Source of the DNA: Microbacterium testaceum
GTDB taxonomy: Bacteria > Actinomycetota > Actinomycetes > Actinomycetales > Microbacteriaceae
Reading direction: 5' to 3'
DNA length: 64,000 bases
Assembly (NCBI RefSeq): GCF_006539145.1
Contig: NZ_BJML01000003.1
Location: forward strand, 186,001-250,000
Shown: positions 17,062 to 26,161 of the stretch, in pieces
Numbering within the stretch: the first letter of the stretch is position 1
Layout: every line of letters starts with the position of its first letter
The notes under the pieces: model-generated
Databases searched by the model: none
What the model saw: only the letters and a program-made list of their open reading frames with translations
What the model was told of the DNA's origin: nothing
Translations under genes and position numbers: made by a program

Positions 17062-17205
17062 GTGACCAATCCCCCCGGTCCTCGGCATCCCGAATCGTGG
17101 AACGACCCGGACGACCTTCCGGACGTGTTCCAGGGCTTGATCGGAATCGACGTCATCGACGGCGAGCTGGTTCCCCGAGCGACGGCCGAACCACCCCGAG
17201 CGTGA
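17062..17205 (+). CDS. Very small acidic hypothetical protein (47 aa)
   Basis: A short frame beginning GTG ACC AAT with AAGGAGG eight bases upstream, ending TGA at 17205. The peptide starts VTNPPGPRHPESWNDPDDLP and continues VFQGLIGIDVIDGELVPR. Third positions are G/C-rich, as in real genes here, and the strong ribosome site supports translation. No family recognised; no membrane segment. It lies between the DUF7882 gene (divergent) and the alarmone synthetase (same strand, 43 bases away, with its own -10). Confidence 0.55.
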   Translation: MTNPPGPRHPESWNDPDDLPDVFQGLIGIDVIDGELVPRATAEPPRA

Positions 17206-17235
17206 TGCTCCCAGCGGCCTCGTAGTCGGGTTCGC

Positions 17236-17241
17236 TACGGT
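17236..17241 (+). promoter_or_regulatory. -10 box, leaderless alarmone synthetase gene
   Basis: TACGGT, 7 bases, then ATG 17249. Confidence 0.5.
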
Positions 17242-17248
17242 CGAGACC

Positions 17249-17926
17249 ATGCCGGACCCGCTGGAAGAACAGCAGATCACCGTCTCGAGCGCGGCTTTGA
17301 GGGCGATGCGCGACGAGTTCCAACGCTTCCTCATGGAGTACCGCTTCGGGCTGGCCGAGGTCGAGACCAAGATCTCGATCCTGCGCGAAGAGTTCCAGGA
17401 GATGCACGCGTACAACCCGATCGAGCACGTCTCGAGCCGCGTGAAGTCGCCGGACAGCCTGGTCGACAAGGTTCGTCGCAAGGGCATCGAGACCGACTTC
17501 GATTCGATCCGCGCCGGCATCACCGACATCGCCGGCATCCGCGTCACGTGCAGTTTCATCGACGACGCGTACCGGCTCTCCAACCTGTTGACGCGTCAGG
17601 ACGACATCACCGTGCGCGACGTCAAGGACTACATCGCCCACCCGAAGGCGAACGGCTACAAGAGCCTGCACGTGATCGTGGAGGTGCCGGTCTTCCTGTC
17701 GACCGGTCGCGTCGACGTGCCGGTAGAGGTGCAGTTCCGCACGATCGCCATGGACTTCTGGGCGAGTCTCGAACACAAGATCTACTACAAGTACGACCGT
17801 CTGGTTCCCGACGATCTGCTCGCCGAGCTCAAGGACGCGGCGGACACCGCCGCCGAGCTCGATACCCGCATGGAGCGGCTGCACCGCGAGATCCGCGGCG
17901 CGCACCCCGGAGTGGTCTCGCTCTGA
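17249..17926 (+). CDS. Small alarmone synthetase (RelA/SpoT synthetase domain only)
   Basis: A 225-residue cytoplasmic (p)ppGpp synthetase of the RelQ-like short type. The synthetase motifs are SRVKSPDSLVDK (about 62-73), DIAGIRVTC, NGYKSLH (about 136-142) and EVQFRTIAMDFWASLEHKI (about 159-177). There is no HD hydrolase domain and no TGS/ACT regulatory region, so activity is probably set by expression or ligand. It transfers pyrophosphate from ATP to GTP or GDP. Leaderless start at ATG 17249. Two unknown genes follow on the same strand. Confidence 0.9.
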   Translation: MPDPLEEQQITVSSAALRAMRDEFQRFLMEYRFGLAEVETKISILREEFQEMHAYNPIEHVSSRVKSPDSLVDKVRRKGIETDFDSIRAGITDIAGIRVTCSFIDDAYRLSNLLTRQDDITVRDVKDYIAHPKANGYKSLHVIVEVPVFLSTGRVDVPVEVQFRTIAMDFWASLEHKIYYKYDRLVPDDLLAELKDAADTAAELDTRMERLHREIRGAHPGVVSL

Positions 17927-17947
17927 CGCGGGCGACACAATGGGGTG

Positions 17948-18802
17948 ATGAGCGACGACGACGCCCGCGTGGACGAGGTCGCCGCCGAACTCCTCCTCGT
18001 GCCCCCCTCGCGCTTCACCGCGGCCCGCAACGAACGCGCTGCGGCCGAGAGCAGAACTGTCGGGCGACGAGTCGCGAAGCTGCGCAAACCCACGGTCGCA
18101 GCCTGGGCGGTGAACCTCCTCGTGCGCGACGGGCGACTCGGCGAGGCCGTCGACCTCTCGCGCGCCCTACGTGAGGCGCAGGACGATCTGGATGCCGCGG
18201 AGCTCGGGCGGCTGGGGCGTCAGCGCCGGGAGCTGGTCGCGGCCCTCGCCCGCCGGGCGGGGGAGCTCTCCGCCGCGGCGGGGGTCCCGCTGAGCGGGGC
18301 GATGTCGGACGCCGTCGAGAAGACCGTGAACGCCGCGGTGGTCGACGCCACGGCCGCGGCCGCCGTCCTGACGGGACGCCTCATCTCGGCGATCGACCTC
18401 GCCGAGCTGCGGGACGGGGCGCTCGGAGAGGCCGTCGCCGGCTCCGTCCCGGACGGCATCCCGCAGGCCGCGCCTTCCCCCGACGATCTCGCCTCCCGTC
18501 GAGCGCGCAAGGACGCGGAACGGGTCGTACGGGAGGCGCAGCGCGTGAAGGCCGACGCCGACCGCGAGTATGCCGCCGCCGATCGGCGTGTGGACGCAGC
18601 GCGCGAGTCCGCGACCCGCGCCCGCGAGCGTGCAGAGGGTCTTCGCGCCGACCTGGAGCGCGCGGAGAAGAGCGCTGCCGAAGCGGACGCCGCGCTCACC
18701 CGGCGCACGACCGAGCGGACCCGCGCTCGCGCTGCCGTGCGGACGGCGGTCGAGGCCGTCGAGCGGGCCGAAGTCGCGCGTGACGAAGGATCCGACCGAT
18801 GA
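17948..18802 (+). CDS. Hypothetical protein with long coiled-coil C-terminus
   Basis: A 284-residue alanine/arginine-rich protein. The N-terminal 100 residues hold a conserved-looking stretch (VPPSRFTAARNERAAAE ... LRKPTVAAWAVNLLVRD), and residues about 175-280 are a highly charged heptad-rich coiled coil. No enzyme motif or membrane segment. ATG 17948 is chosen over GTG 17945 because a CACAAT box lies 6 bases upstream. It overlaps the next gene by four bases (ATGA), so the two proteins are probably made together. Function unknown. Confidence 0.7.
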   Translation: MSDDDARVDEVAAELLLVPPSRFTAARNERAAAESRTVGRRVAKLRKPTVAAWAVNLLVRDGRLGEAVDLSRALREAQDDLDAAELGRLGRQRRELVAALARRAGELSAAAGVPLSGAMSDAVEKTVNAAVVDATAAAAVLTGRLISAIDLAELRDGALGEAVAGSVPDGIPQAAPSPDDLASRRARKDAERVVREAQRVKADADREYAAADRRVDAARESATRARERAEGLRADLERAEKSAAEADAALTRRTTERTRARAAVRTAVEAVERAEVARDEGSDR

Positions 18803-19287
18803 GCGACTCCTCTCTCTCCGCGATCCTCGACCACGCCCGCGCACGCCTGTCCGACGTTCCGCGCGAGAGGCTCGGCGAGCTGCAGGAGGGCCGACGGCTC
18901 CTCGGCATCCCGAGGGCTGCTCGGATCCCGTCGCGCGGAACGGCCTGGCACCTGGGCGTCCTCCTGCTGACCGAGGACGCCCTTCTCGCGACGGGCGACA
19001 TCGTGCGCTCGCGTCCGGAGGTTCGACGCGGATTCGCGGCGGAGTCACAGCGCCGCCGCGCGGAGCTCTCGGCCGCGGCGGCGAGGGGCGGCGTGCCGGA
19101 GGGCGAGACCGTGCACATCGGATGGCAGGCCATCGACATCGCCGGGGTCGGCGCCGCATCGACACCCGTGGCCGTTCGCGACGGGGAGCTCCTCGTCCGA
19201 TGGAGTGCGGCCGGAGCATTCATGCCGTTGGGCCGGTACGTCGATGAGCGCATCGAGCTTCTGCGGCATCCACCGGAGCGGGCGTAG
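18799..19287 (+). CDS. Hypothetical protein, coupled to the coiled-coil protein
   Basis: A 162-residue soluble protein, translationally coupled (ATGA overlap) to the coiled-coil gene. It has a central arginine-rich helix (RSRPEVRRGFAAESQRRRAE) and a beta-rich C-terminal half (ETVHIGWQAIDIAGVGAAST ... VRWSAAGAFMPLGRYVDERI). I do not recognise the family. The tight overlap suggests a stoichiometric partner of the coiled-coil protein. Confidence 0.7.
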   Translation: MSDSSLSAILDHARARLSDVPRERLGELQEGRRLLGIPRAARIPSRGTAWHLGVLLLTEDALLATGDIVRSRPEVRRGFAAESQRRRAELSAAAARGGVPEGETVHIGWQAIDIAGVGAASTPVAVRDGELLVRWSAAGAFMPLGRYVDERIELLRHPPERA

Positions 19288-19368
19288 ACACCGGCGCGCA
19301 TAGTCGGGGGTGGAGCGGCTGTCAACAGCCGTGATCGCGGCAGTACCCGGAAACGACGCTGGTCTATC

Positions 19369-21591
19369 GTGAGCGACGTGCAGCAGGTATGGCCAGGATC
19401 CAGTTATCCCCTCGGGGCCACTTACGACGGTAACGGGACGAACTTCGCCCTGTTCAGTGAAGGAGCGGAAAAGGTCGAGCTCTGCCTCTTCGAGGAGGAC
19501 GGAACGGAGACGTGCTTCGAGCTGATCGACGTCGATGCGTTCGTCTGGCACGCGTACCTTCCCAACGTCCAGCCCGGACAGCGGTACGGCTATCGCGTGC
19601 ACGGCGAGTACGACCCCGCCAACGGCAAGCGCTTCAATCCCGCCAAACTCCTCCTCGATCCCTACGCCAAGGCCGTCGAGGGTCAGGTCGAGTGGGGGCA
19701 GCCCGTCTTCAGCTACGAGTTCGGCGACCCCGATTCGTTCAATGACGAGGATTCCGCCGCCCACATGATGAAGGGCGTGGTGATCAACCCGTTCTTCGAC
19801 TGGTCGGGCGACCGGCAGCCCAAGATCCCCTACGCCGAGTCGTTCATCTACGAGGCGCACGTGCGCGGCCTCACTCAGCTCCACCCCGACGTCCCCGAGG
19901 AACTGCGCGGCACCTATGCCGGCATCGCCCACCCCGCGGTCATCGAGCACCTGCAGAAGCTCGGCATCACCGCCATCGAACTCATGCCCGTCCACCAGTT
20001 CGTCAACGACTCCACCCTCGAAGAGAAGGGGTTGTCGAACTACTGGGGCTACAACACGATCGCCTTCCTCGCTCCGCAGAACACCTACTCCTCGACCGGC
20101 GACCACGGTCAGCAGGTGCAGGAGTTCAAGGCCATGGTCAAGGCTCTGCACGCGGCGGGTATCGAGGTCATCCTCGACGTGGTCTACAACCACACGGCCG
20201 AGGGCAACCACATGGGCCCGACCCTCTCGATGCGCGGCATCGACAACGAGGCGTACTACCGCCTCGAAGACGATGACAAGCGCTATTACACGGACTACAC
20301 CGGCACAGGCAACAGCTTGAACGTGGGCAACCCCCACACGCTGCAGCTCATCATGGACTCGCTGCGCTACTGGGTGCTCGAGATGCACGTGGACGGCTTC
20401 CGTTTCGACCTCGCCTCGACCCTCGCCCGCGAGTTCTACGAGGTCGACCGCCTGGCGGCCTTCTTCGAGCTGGTGCAGCAGGACCCGATCGTCTCGCAGG
20501 TCAAGCTCATCGCCGAGCCGTGGGACGTCGGTCCCGGCGGCTACCAGGTCGGCAACTTCCCGCCCCAGTGGACCGAGTGGAACGGCAAGTACCGCGACAC
20601 CGTGCGCGACTTCTGGCGCGGTGAGCCGCAGGCTCTGGGCGAGTTCGCTTCGCGCCTGACCGGCTCGGCCGACCTGTACGAGCACTCGGGGCGCTTCCCC
20701 GTGGCATCCATCAACTTCGTCACCGCGCACGACGGATTCACGCTTCGCGACCTGGTGTCGTACAACGAGAAGCACAACGACGCCAACGGCGAAGACAACA
20801 ACGACGGCGAGTCGCACAACCGGTCGAGCAACATGGGCATCGAGGGGCCCACCGATGACCCCGAGGTGCTCAAGCGCCGAGCGCAGCAGCAGCGCAACTT
20901 CATCGCGACGCTGCTGCTCAGCCAGGGCGTGCCGATGCTGCTGCACGGCGACGAGCTCGGCCGCACGCAGGGCGGCAACAACAACGGCTACGCGCAGGAC
21001 AACGAGATCACGTGGGTGGACTGGTCGAGCATCGACACCCCCCTGGTCGAGTTCACCGCGGCTCTGGCTCGCCTGCGCAAGCAGCACCCGACCTTCCGCC
21101 GCAGCCGGTTCTTCGACGGCCGCCCCGTGAAGATGGAGGAAGGGGCGCCGATCCCCGACGTGGTGTGGCTGCGTCCCGACGGCTCGCTCATGCAGCCCGA
21201 GGACTGGGACAACGGCTTCGGTCTGGCGGTGGGGGTCTTCCTCAACGGTCAGGGCATCCGCGAGCGCGACCGCCGCGGCGAGTCGATCAGCGACGACCAC
21301 TTCCTCGTGCTGTTCAACGCCGGCGACGACAGGGTCGACTTCCGCCTCCCCGACTTCGAGTACGCCCCCAAGTGGGACGCCTACGTCGACACCGCGGGCG
21401 AGCGCGCGAACACCGAGCCGCTCGACCCGGGGCAGACGCTGCCGCTCGAGCCGAAGTCGCTCATCGTGCTGCGCGAGCACCACCTGCCCGAACCGGAGAT
21501 CGACCACTCGGTCGCGGCCTCCCTCACGGCGCAGATCCAGGTGATCGGGACCGACGACATGCCCGGCCAGGCACCCAAGCCGGAGCTCTGA
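19369..21591 (+). CDS. glgX: Glycogen debranching enzyme GlgX
   Basis: A 740-residue GH13 isoamylase-type enzyme that hydrolyses alpha-1,6 branches in glycogen or limit dextrin. An N-terminal CBM48 (PLGATYDGNGTNFALFSEGA) is followed by the TIM barrel: DVVYNHTAEGN, DGFRFDLAS (nucleophile Asp), IAEPWD (acid/base Glu) and VTAHDGFTLRDLVSYNEKHN. Length is typical for actinobacterial GlgX/TreX. A TATCGT box at 19365-19370 with 7 bases before GTG 19378 suggests that GTG (three codons later) could be the true leaderless start. First gene of the trehalose operon glgX-treY-treZ. Confidence 0.95.
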   Translation: MSDVQQVWPGSSYPLGATYDGNGTNFALFSEGAEKVELCLFEEDGTETCFELIDVDAFVWHAYLPNVQPGQRYGYRVHGEYDPANGKRFNPAKLLLDPYAKAVEGQVEWGQPVFSYEFGDPDSFNDEDSAAHMMKGVVINPFFDWSGDRQPKIPYAESFIYEAHVRGLTQLHPDVPEELRGTYAGIAHPAVIEHLQKLGITAIELMPVHQFVNDSTLEEKGLSNYWGYNTIAFLAPQNTYSSTGDHGQQVQEFKAMVKALHAAGIEVILDVVYNHTAEGNHMGPTLSMRGIDNEAYYRLEDDDKRYYTDYTGTGNSLNVGNPHTLQLIMDSLRYWVLEMHVDGFRFDLASTLAREFYEVDRLAAFFELVQQDPIVSQVKLIAEPWDVGPGGYQVGNFPPQWTEWNGKYRDTVRDFWRGEPQALGEFASRLTGSADLYEHSGRFPVASINFVTAHDGFTLRDLVSYNEKHNDANGEDNNDGESHNRSSNMGIEGPTDDPEVLKRRAQQQRNFIATLLLSQGVPMLLHGDELGRTQGGNNNGYAQDNEITWVDWSSIDTPLVEFTAALARLRKQHPTFRRSRFFDGRPVKMEEGAPIPDVVWLRPDGSLMQPEDWDNGFGLAVGVFLNGQGIRERDRRGESISDDHFLVLFNAGDDRVDFRLPDFEYAPKWDAYVDTAGERANTEPLDPGQTLPLEPKSLIVLREHHLPEPEIDHSVAASLTAQIQVIGTDDMPGQAPKPEL

Positions 21592-21596
21592 GTCCC

Positions 21597-24002
21597 ATGC
21601 GGCTTCCGCTCTCGACCTATCGCCTGCAGATCCGCGAATCGTTCACCCTCGACGACGCCACCGAGGTCACGGAGTATCTCCGTGACCTCGGGGTCTCGTG
21701 GGCGTATCTTTCGCCGATCCTCGAGGCCACACCCGGGTCCGACCACGGCTACGACGTGGTCGATGTCACGCGCGTCGACCCCGCGCGCGGCGGCGCCGAG
21801 GGGCTCTCGCGCTTCGTCGATGCCGCTCGCGCCGCGGAGCTCGGCATCCTCGTCGACATCGTGCCCAACCACATGGGCGTCTCGGAGCCGCGCGCGAACG
21901 CGTGGTGGTGGGACGTTTTGCGCCAGGGCCGCGCCTCGGCGCACGCCGCGGCGTTCGACATCGATTGGGAGTTCGGTCACGGCAGGCTGCGCGTTCCGAT
22001 CCTCGGCGCGGACCTGGCCGACGAGATCGGCGAGATCACGTACGACCCGACACCGGCCGACGACGCCCCCGACGGGCTGATCCGCTACTACGACCACGTC
22101 TTCCCCGTCGCGCCGGGAACAGGGACGGATGCCGCGGCGTCGGGCTCGAGCGAGGCCGTCGCCGCTCTGCTCGACGCGCAGAACTTCGAGCTACGGTTCT
22201 GGCAGGACGAGGCGGCCGACCTCAACTACCGCCGTTTCTTCGCCGTGACGACCCTGGCGGGCGTCCGCGTCGAGCTGCCCGAGGTGTTCGACGCCACGCA
22301 CGCCGAGATCCTGCGCTGGGTGCGCGAGGGCCTCGCCGACGGCCTGCGCGTGGATCACCCCGACGGGCTCGTCGACCCCGGCGGGTACCTTGACCGGCTC
22401 GCCGTCGCTCTCGAAGAGGCGGGCGAGGGCGAGGTGGGCTACGTGCTCGGCGAGAAGATCCTCGAGCACGGTGAAGCGCTGCCCTCGTGGTGGAAGACCG
22501 CGGGGACGACCGGCTACGACGCTCTCGCCGAGATCGACCGCGTCCTCACCGACCCCGCGGGTGAGTCCGCTCTTGACGCTCTCGACGCGCGGCTGCGCTC
22601 CGACAGCGACCTTCCCGCCCTCACCGGCTGGCACGATCTCATCCACGACACGAAGCGCAAGATCGCCGACTCCATCCAGGTCTCGGAGATCCGCCGCCTC
22701 GTGCGCGGGCTCCCCGCGGTGCTGCGCGAAGAGTTCGAGGTCGAGGTCCTGCAGGACGCTCTGGCCGAGATCCTCGCGTGCTTCCCGGTGTACCGCTCCT
22801 ACCTCCCCGCCGGCCGCGCTCACCTCGACGCCGCCGCGGGCGACGCCGAGGTGCGTCGTCCCGAGCTGGGCGACGTGATCGAGAAGCTCGTCCCGGTGCT
22901 CGCCGACACGAGCCTCGAGGTCGCCTGGCGTTTCCAGCAGACGACCGGCCCCGTGATGGCCAAGGGGGTCGAGGACACGGCGTTCTACCGTTACACGCGG
23001 TTGGGTTCGCTCACCGAGGTGGGCGGCGATCCGGGGGAGTTCTCCCTCGACGTGGCGGGCTTCCACACCGCGCAGGCCCTGCGCCACGCATCGTGGCCCA
23101 CCGCCATGACCACGTTGTCGACGCACGACACCAAGCGCGGAGAGGACACGCGCGCCCGGATCGCGGTGCTGGCCGAGATCCCGGAGACCTGGGCCGCGCG
23201 ACTCGAGGAGTTCCGCGGCATCGCCTCGACCGGTCATGGTCCTTTCGACGCGCTGCTCTGGCAGGCGATCGTGGGGGCGTGGCCGGCATCCGCCTCCACG
23301 CCCGAGGGCCTGAAGGTCTACCGCGAGCGGCTGCACGCGTACGCCGAGAAGGCGGCGCGCGAGGCGAGCGAGATCACCGGCTGGTGGGAGCAGGACGAGG
23401 CCTTCGAGGAGCGCATGCACGCGGTCGTCGACGCGGCCACCGGGCCCGCCGCCGAGCGCGTACGCGCCTTCGTCGACGAGATCTCGCCCGCGGGCTGGTC
23501 GAACGGCCTCTCGGCCAAGCTTCTGCAGATCATGGGTCCGGGCGTCCCCGACGTCTACCAGGGCTCCGAGCTGTGGGAGCAGTCGCTCGTCGACCCCGAC
23601 AACCGTCGCGCGGTGGACTTCGCCGAGCGTCGTCGCCTTCTCGCGTCGATCGACGCTCCGGGGGCTCGTCCTCCGGCGGTGGATGCCACGGGGGCGGCCA
23701 AGCTGCTCGTGACCTCGCGCGCCCTGCGTCTTCGTCGGGAGCACCCGCTCGAGATCTACCGTCCGCTGGAGGCGGCCGGTGCGGCTGCCGACCACGTCGT
23801 CGCCTTCGACCGCGGCGGAGTGTTCGCGGTCGCGACGCGCCTGCCACACGGACTGATGGCCGCGGGCGGCTGGCGCGAAACGGTGGTGCTGCTGCCGGAC
23901 ACGCCTGTCATCGACGTGCTGACCGGTCGCTCGTTCGCGGGGGGCGCCGTGCCGGTGGCCGACCTGCTCGCGGTCTACCCGGTGGCCCTGCTGATCTTCT
24001 GA
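21597..24002 (+). CDS. treY: Malto-oligosyltrehalose synthase TreY
   Basis: An 801-residue GH13 enzyme converting the reducing-end alpha-1,4 bond of maltodextrin into an alpha-1,1 trehalose bond. Signature blocks: PLSTYRLQ at the N-terminus, DIVPNHMG (about 87-94), LRVDHPDGLVDPGGYL (about 250-265), GEKILEHGE, TTGYD and TTLSTHDTKRGEDTRAR (about 505-521). It starts five bases after the glgX stop, so the two are coupled. Its product is cleaved by TreZ to free trehalose, a stress protectant. Confidence 0.96.
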   Translation: MRLPLSTYRLQIRESFTLDDATEVTEYLRDLGVSWAYLSPILEATPGSDHGYDVVDVTRVDPARGGAEGLSRFVDAARAAELGILVDIVPNHMGVSEPRANAWWWDVLRQGRASAHAAAFDIDWEFGHGRLRVPILGADLADEIGEITYDPTPADDAPDGLIRYYDHVFPVAPGTGTDAAASGSSEAVAALLDAQNFELRFWQDEAADLNYRRFFAVTTLAGVRVELPEVFDATHAEILRWVREGLADGLRVDHPDGLVDPGGYLDRLAVALEEAGEGEVGYVLGEKILEHGEALPSWWKTAGTTGYDALAEIDRVLTDPAGESALDALDARLRSDSDLPALTGWHDLIHDTKRKIADSIQVSEIRRLVRGLPAVLREEFEVEVLQDALAEILACFPVYRSYLPAGRAHLDAAAGDAEVRRPELGDVIEKLVPVLADTSLEVAWRFQQTTGPVMAKGVEDTAFYRYTRLGSLTEVGGDPGEFSLDVAGFHTAQALRHASWPTAMTTLSTHDTKRGEDTRARIAVLAEIPETWAARLEEFRGIASTGHGPFDALLWQAIVGAWPASASTPEGLKVYRERLHAYAEKAAREASEITGWWEQDEAFEERMHAVVDAATGPAAERVRAFVDEISPAGWSNGLSAKLLQIMGPGVPDVYQGSELWEQSLVDPDNRRAVDFAERRRLLASIDAPGARPPAVDATGAAKLLVTSRALRLRREHPLEIYRPLEAAGAAADHVVAFDRGGVFAVATRLPHGLMAAGGWRETVVLLPDTPVIDVLTGRSFAGGAVPVADLLAVYPVALLIF

Positions 24003-24014
24003 CCCCCGTCTCCC

Positions 24015-24082
24015 GCCGCGTGAGGGGCCACTCCTTGTCGCCTCACGCGGCGCGGGGCGACACTTTTTGACCCCTCACGCGG
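24015..24082. repeat. Palindromic repeat cluster between treY and treZ
   Basis: GCCGCGTGAGG (24015-24025) pairs perfectly with CCTCACGCGGC (24041-24051), 15-base loop. A third copy, CCTCACGCGG, is at 24073-24082, separated by GCGGGGCGACACTTTTTGAC. The two inner segments (GGCCACTCCTTGTCG and the TTTTTGAC part) are also related when one is reversed. It looks like two overlapping short intergenic elements; a hairpin here could reduce read-through into treZ. Confidence 0.6.
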
Positions 24083-24094
24083 AAGGAAACCCCC

Positions 24095-25846
24095 ATGAGC
24101 ATCGAGGTTTGGGCGCCGAAAGCCTCGCGGGTGCGGGTGCGCCGGCTGGACGACAGCGGCGACACGGTCGTCGAAGACATCGAGATGGAAAGCGCCGCCG
24201 ACGGCTGGTGGACGGCGCCCGTCGACCTCGCCGACGGCGAGCGGTACGGCTTCGTGCTCGGCGACGGCGACGACCTGCGCCCCGACCCGCGTTCGCGGCG
24301 TCAGCCCGGCGGCGTGCACGAGGCGTCGGCCTGGTTCGACCCCTCGGTGTACGCCTGGAACGACGCCGCGTGGACGGGCAGGCAGCTCGCCGGCGGGCTG
24401 ATCTACGAGCTGCACCTCGGCACCTTCACCCCCGAGGGCACCCTGGATGCCGCGATCGGCCGCCTCGACCACCTCGTCGACCTGGGTGTGACGCATGTCG
24501 AGCTGCTGCCGGTGAACGGCTTCAACGGCACGTGGAACTGGGGCTACGACGGGGTGCTCTGGTACACCGTGCACGAGGCCTACGGCGGGCCCGAGGCGTA
24601 CCAGCGTTTCGTCGACGCCGCGCATGCGGCCGGTCTCGCCGTCATCCAGGACGTCGTCTACAACCACCTCGGTCCCTCGGGCAACTACCTGCCCGAGTTC
24701 GGCGAATACCTCCGCGAGGGCAGCCGCAACACGTGGGGCGACTCGGTCAACCTCGACGAAGACGCCGTGCGCGCCTACATCGTCGAGAACGCCCTGATGT
24801 GGATGCGCGACTACCACGTCGACGGCCTGCGCCTGGATGCCGTGCACGCGCTGCTCGACCACCGCGACCCGCACGTGCTGCAGGAGATCGCCGAACGCAC
24901 CGACGCCCTGTCGGCTCATCGCGGCATCCCGCTCACCACCATCGCCGAGAGCGACATGAACGACCCGAAGCTGATCCTCCCGCGCGAGGCCGGGGGGTAC
25001 GGCCTGACCGCGCAGTGGTCGGACGACTGGCATCACACCGCGCACGTGGCCCTGACCGGCGAGACGATCGGCTACTACGAGGATTTCGCCGATCTCGATG
25101 CCTTCCGGAAGGTCAGTGAGGGCGGGTTCTTCCACGACGGCACGTACTCGTCCTTCCGCGAGGAGGAGCACGGGAAGCCCATCCCCGAGGACGTGCCGAA
25201 CTGGCGTCTCGTGACCTTTGCCCAGGACCACGACCAGATCGGCAACCGTGCCGCAGGCGATCGTCTGTCGCAGACACTCGGCTACGACCGACTGGCCGCC
25301 GCCGCCGTTCTCACGCTGACCGCGCCCGGCACGCCGATGCTGTTCATGGGCGAGGAGTGGGGCGCCACGACCCCGTGGCAGTTCTTCACCTCGCACCCCG
25401 AGCCCGAGCTCGGCAAGGCCACGGCGGAAGGGCGCATCGCCGAGTTCGAGAAGATGGGCTGGGACGAGTCCACCGTCCCCGACCCGCAGGACCCTTCGAC
25501 CTTCGAGAACTCGAAGCTCGACTGGGACGAGGTCGGCGATGGCGACCACGCCCAACTCCTCGCTCTGTACCGGGAGCTCGCGAAGCTGCGGCGCGAGCGG
25601 CCGGAGCTGACCGACCCCTCGCGGGAGGGCCTGTCGGCGAACGCACGAGAAGCCCGGGGCGGGCGCGTGTACGAACTCCGGCGTCGCGACCTCGTCGTGA
25701 TCGTCAACCTCTCGGAGGTCGAGTCCTCGACGTCGGTGGCATCCGGCGCTCGCGTGCTGCTGGCGACGGCAGAGGGGGTCGTGTTCGACGGCTCCGAGGT
25801 GACGGTGCCGGCCGGGGCGAGCGCCATCGTCGGCCCCGCTCTCTGA
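24095..25846 (+). CDS. treZ: Malto-oligosyltrehalose trehalohydrolase TreZ
   Basis: A 583-residue GH13 enzyme releasing trehalose from maltooligosyltrehalose. It has an N-terminal CBM48-like domain ([19 protein letters not shown]), then [19 protein letters not shown] (about 187-205), [11 protein letters not shown] (about 245-255), IAESDMNDP (about 286-294), [16 protein letters not shown] and a C-terminal beta domain. AAGGAAA precedes the ATG. Third step of the glgX-treY-treZ route. A strong hairpin follows at 25857, ending the operon. Confidence 0.96.
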   Translation: MSIEVWAPKASRVRVRRLDDSGDTVVEDIEMESAADGWWTAPVDLADGERYGFVLGDGDDLRPDPRSRRQPGGVHEASAWFDPSVYAWNDAAWTGRQLAGGLIYELHLGTFTPEGTLDAAIGRLDHLVDLGVTHVELLPVNGFNGTWNWGYDGVLWYTVHEAYGGPEAYQRFVDAAHAAGLAVIQDVVYNHLGPSGNYLPEFGEYLREGSRNTWGDSVNLDEDAVRAYIVENALMWMRDYHVDGLRLDAVHALLDHRDPHVLQEIAERTDALSAHRGIPLTTIAESDMNDPKLILPREAGGYGLTAQWSDDWHHTAHVALTGETIGYYEDFADLDAFRKVSEGGFFHDGTYSSFREEEHGKPIPEDVPNWRLVTFAQDHDQIGNRAAGDRLSQTLGYDRLAAAAVLTLTAPGTPMLFMGEEWGATTPWQFFTSHPEPELGKATAEGRIAEFEKMGWDESTVPDPQDPSTFENSKLDWDEVGDGDHAQLLALYRELAKLRRERPELTDPSREGLSANAREARGGRVYELRRRDLVVIVNLSEVESSTSVASGARVLLATAEGVVFDGSEVTVPAGASAIVGPAL

Positions 25847-25856
25847 CGCTGCGCCG

Positions 25857-25889
25857 GACGGCCCCGCCCTCGCACGGGGCGGGGCCGTC
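25857..25889 (+). terminator. Terminator after treZ
   Basis: A perfect 13-bp GC stem (GACGGCCCCGCCC with its complement at 25877-25889) and a 7-base loop, 11 bases after the stop. No T-run, as is common in actinomycetes. Confidence 0.75.
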
Positions 25890-25963
25890 TGTCGTTCCCG
25901 CGCGGGGTTGACGGCTCCGACGGCGGATGCGAGCGTGGGGTGTACCTCACGAAGGAGCGGAAC

Positions 25964-26149
25964 ATGGATGCCGGACTCGTCGCTGCCCTGTCCACCACTG
26001 GTCTCGTGGCGATCGCCGCCGCCGTGGTCATCCTCGCCGCGGTCCGACGCTCTGGCGGAGGGTGGGGGACTCCCCGTCACCGTCCCGACAGCGAACTCGG
26101 CCGCGCTCGTGAGCAGATCCAGCGGCAGATCGACCTCGGCCGCTCCTAA
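25964..26149 (+). CDS. Small single-pass membrane protein (61 aa)
   Basis: Begins MDAGLVAALSTTGLVAIAAA and has one hydrophobic helix (about 5-27), then a basic, hydrophilic tail (RRSGGGWGTPRHRPDSELGR ... QIQRQIDLGRS). AAGGAG six bases before ATG 25964 fixes the start over an upstream ATG at 25940. No family recognised. It converges with the antiporter gene. Confidence 0.65.
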   Translation: MDAGLVAALSTTGLVAIAAAVVILAAVRRSGGGWGTPRHRPDSELGRAREQIQRQIDLGRS

Positions 26150-26161
26150 TCCGCCGCCGGG

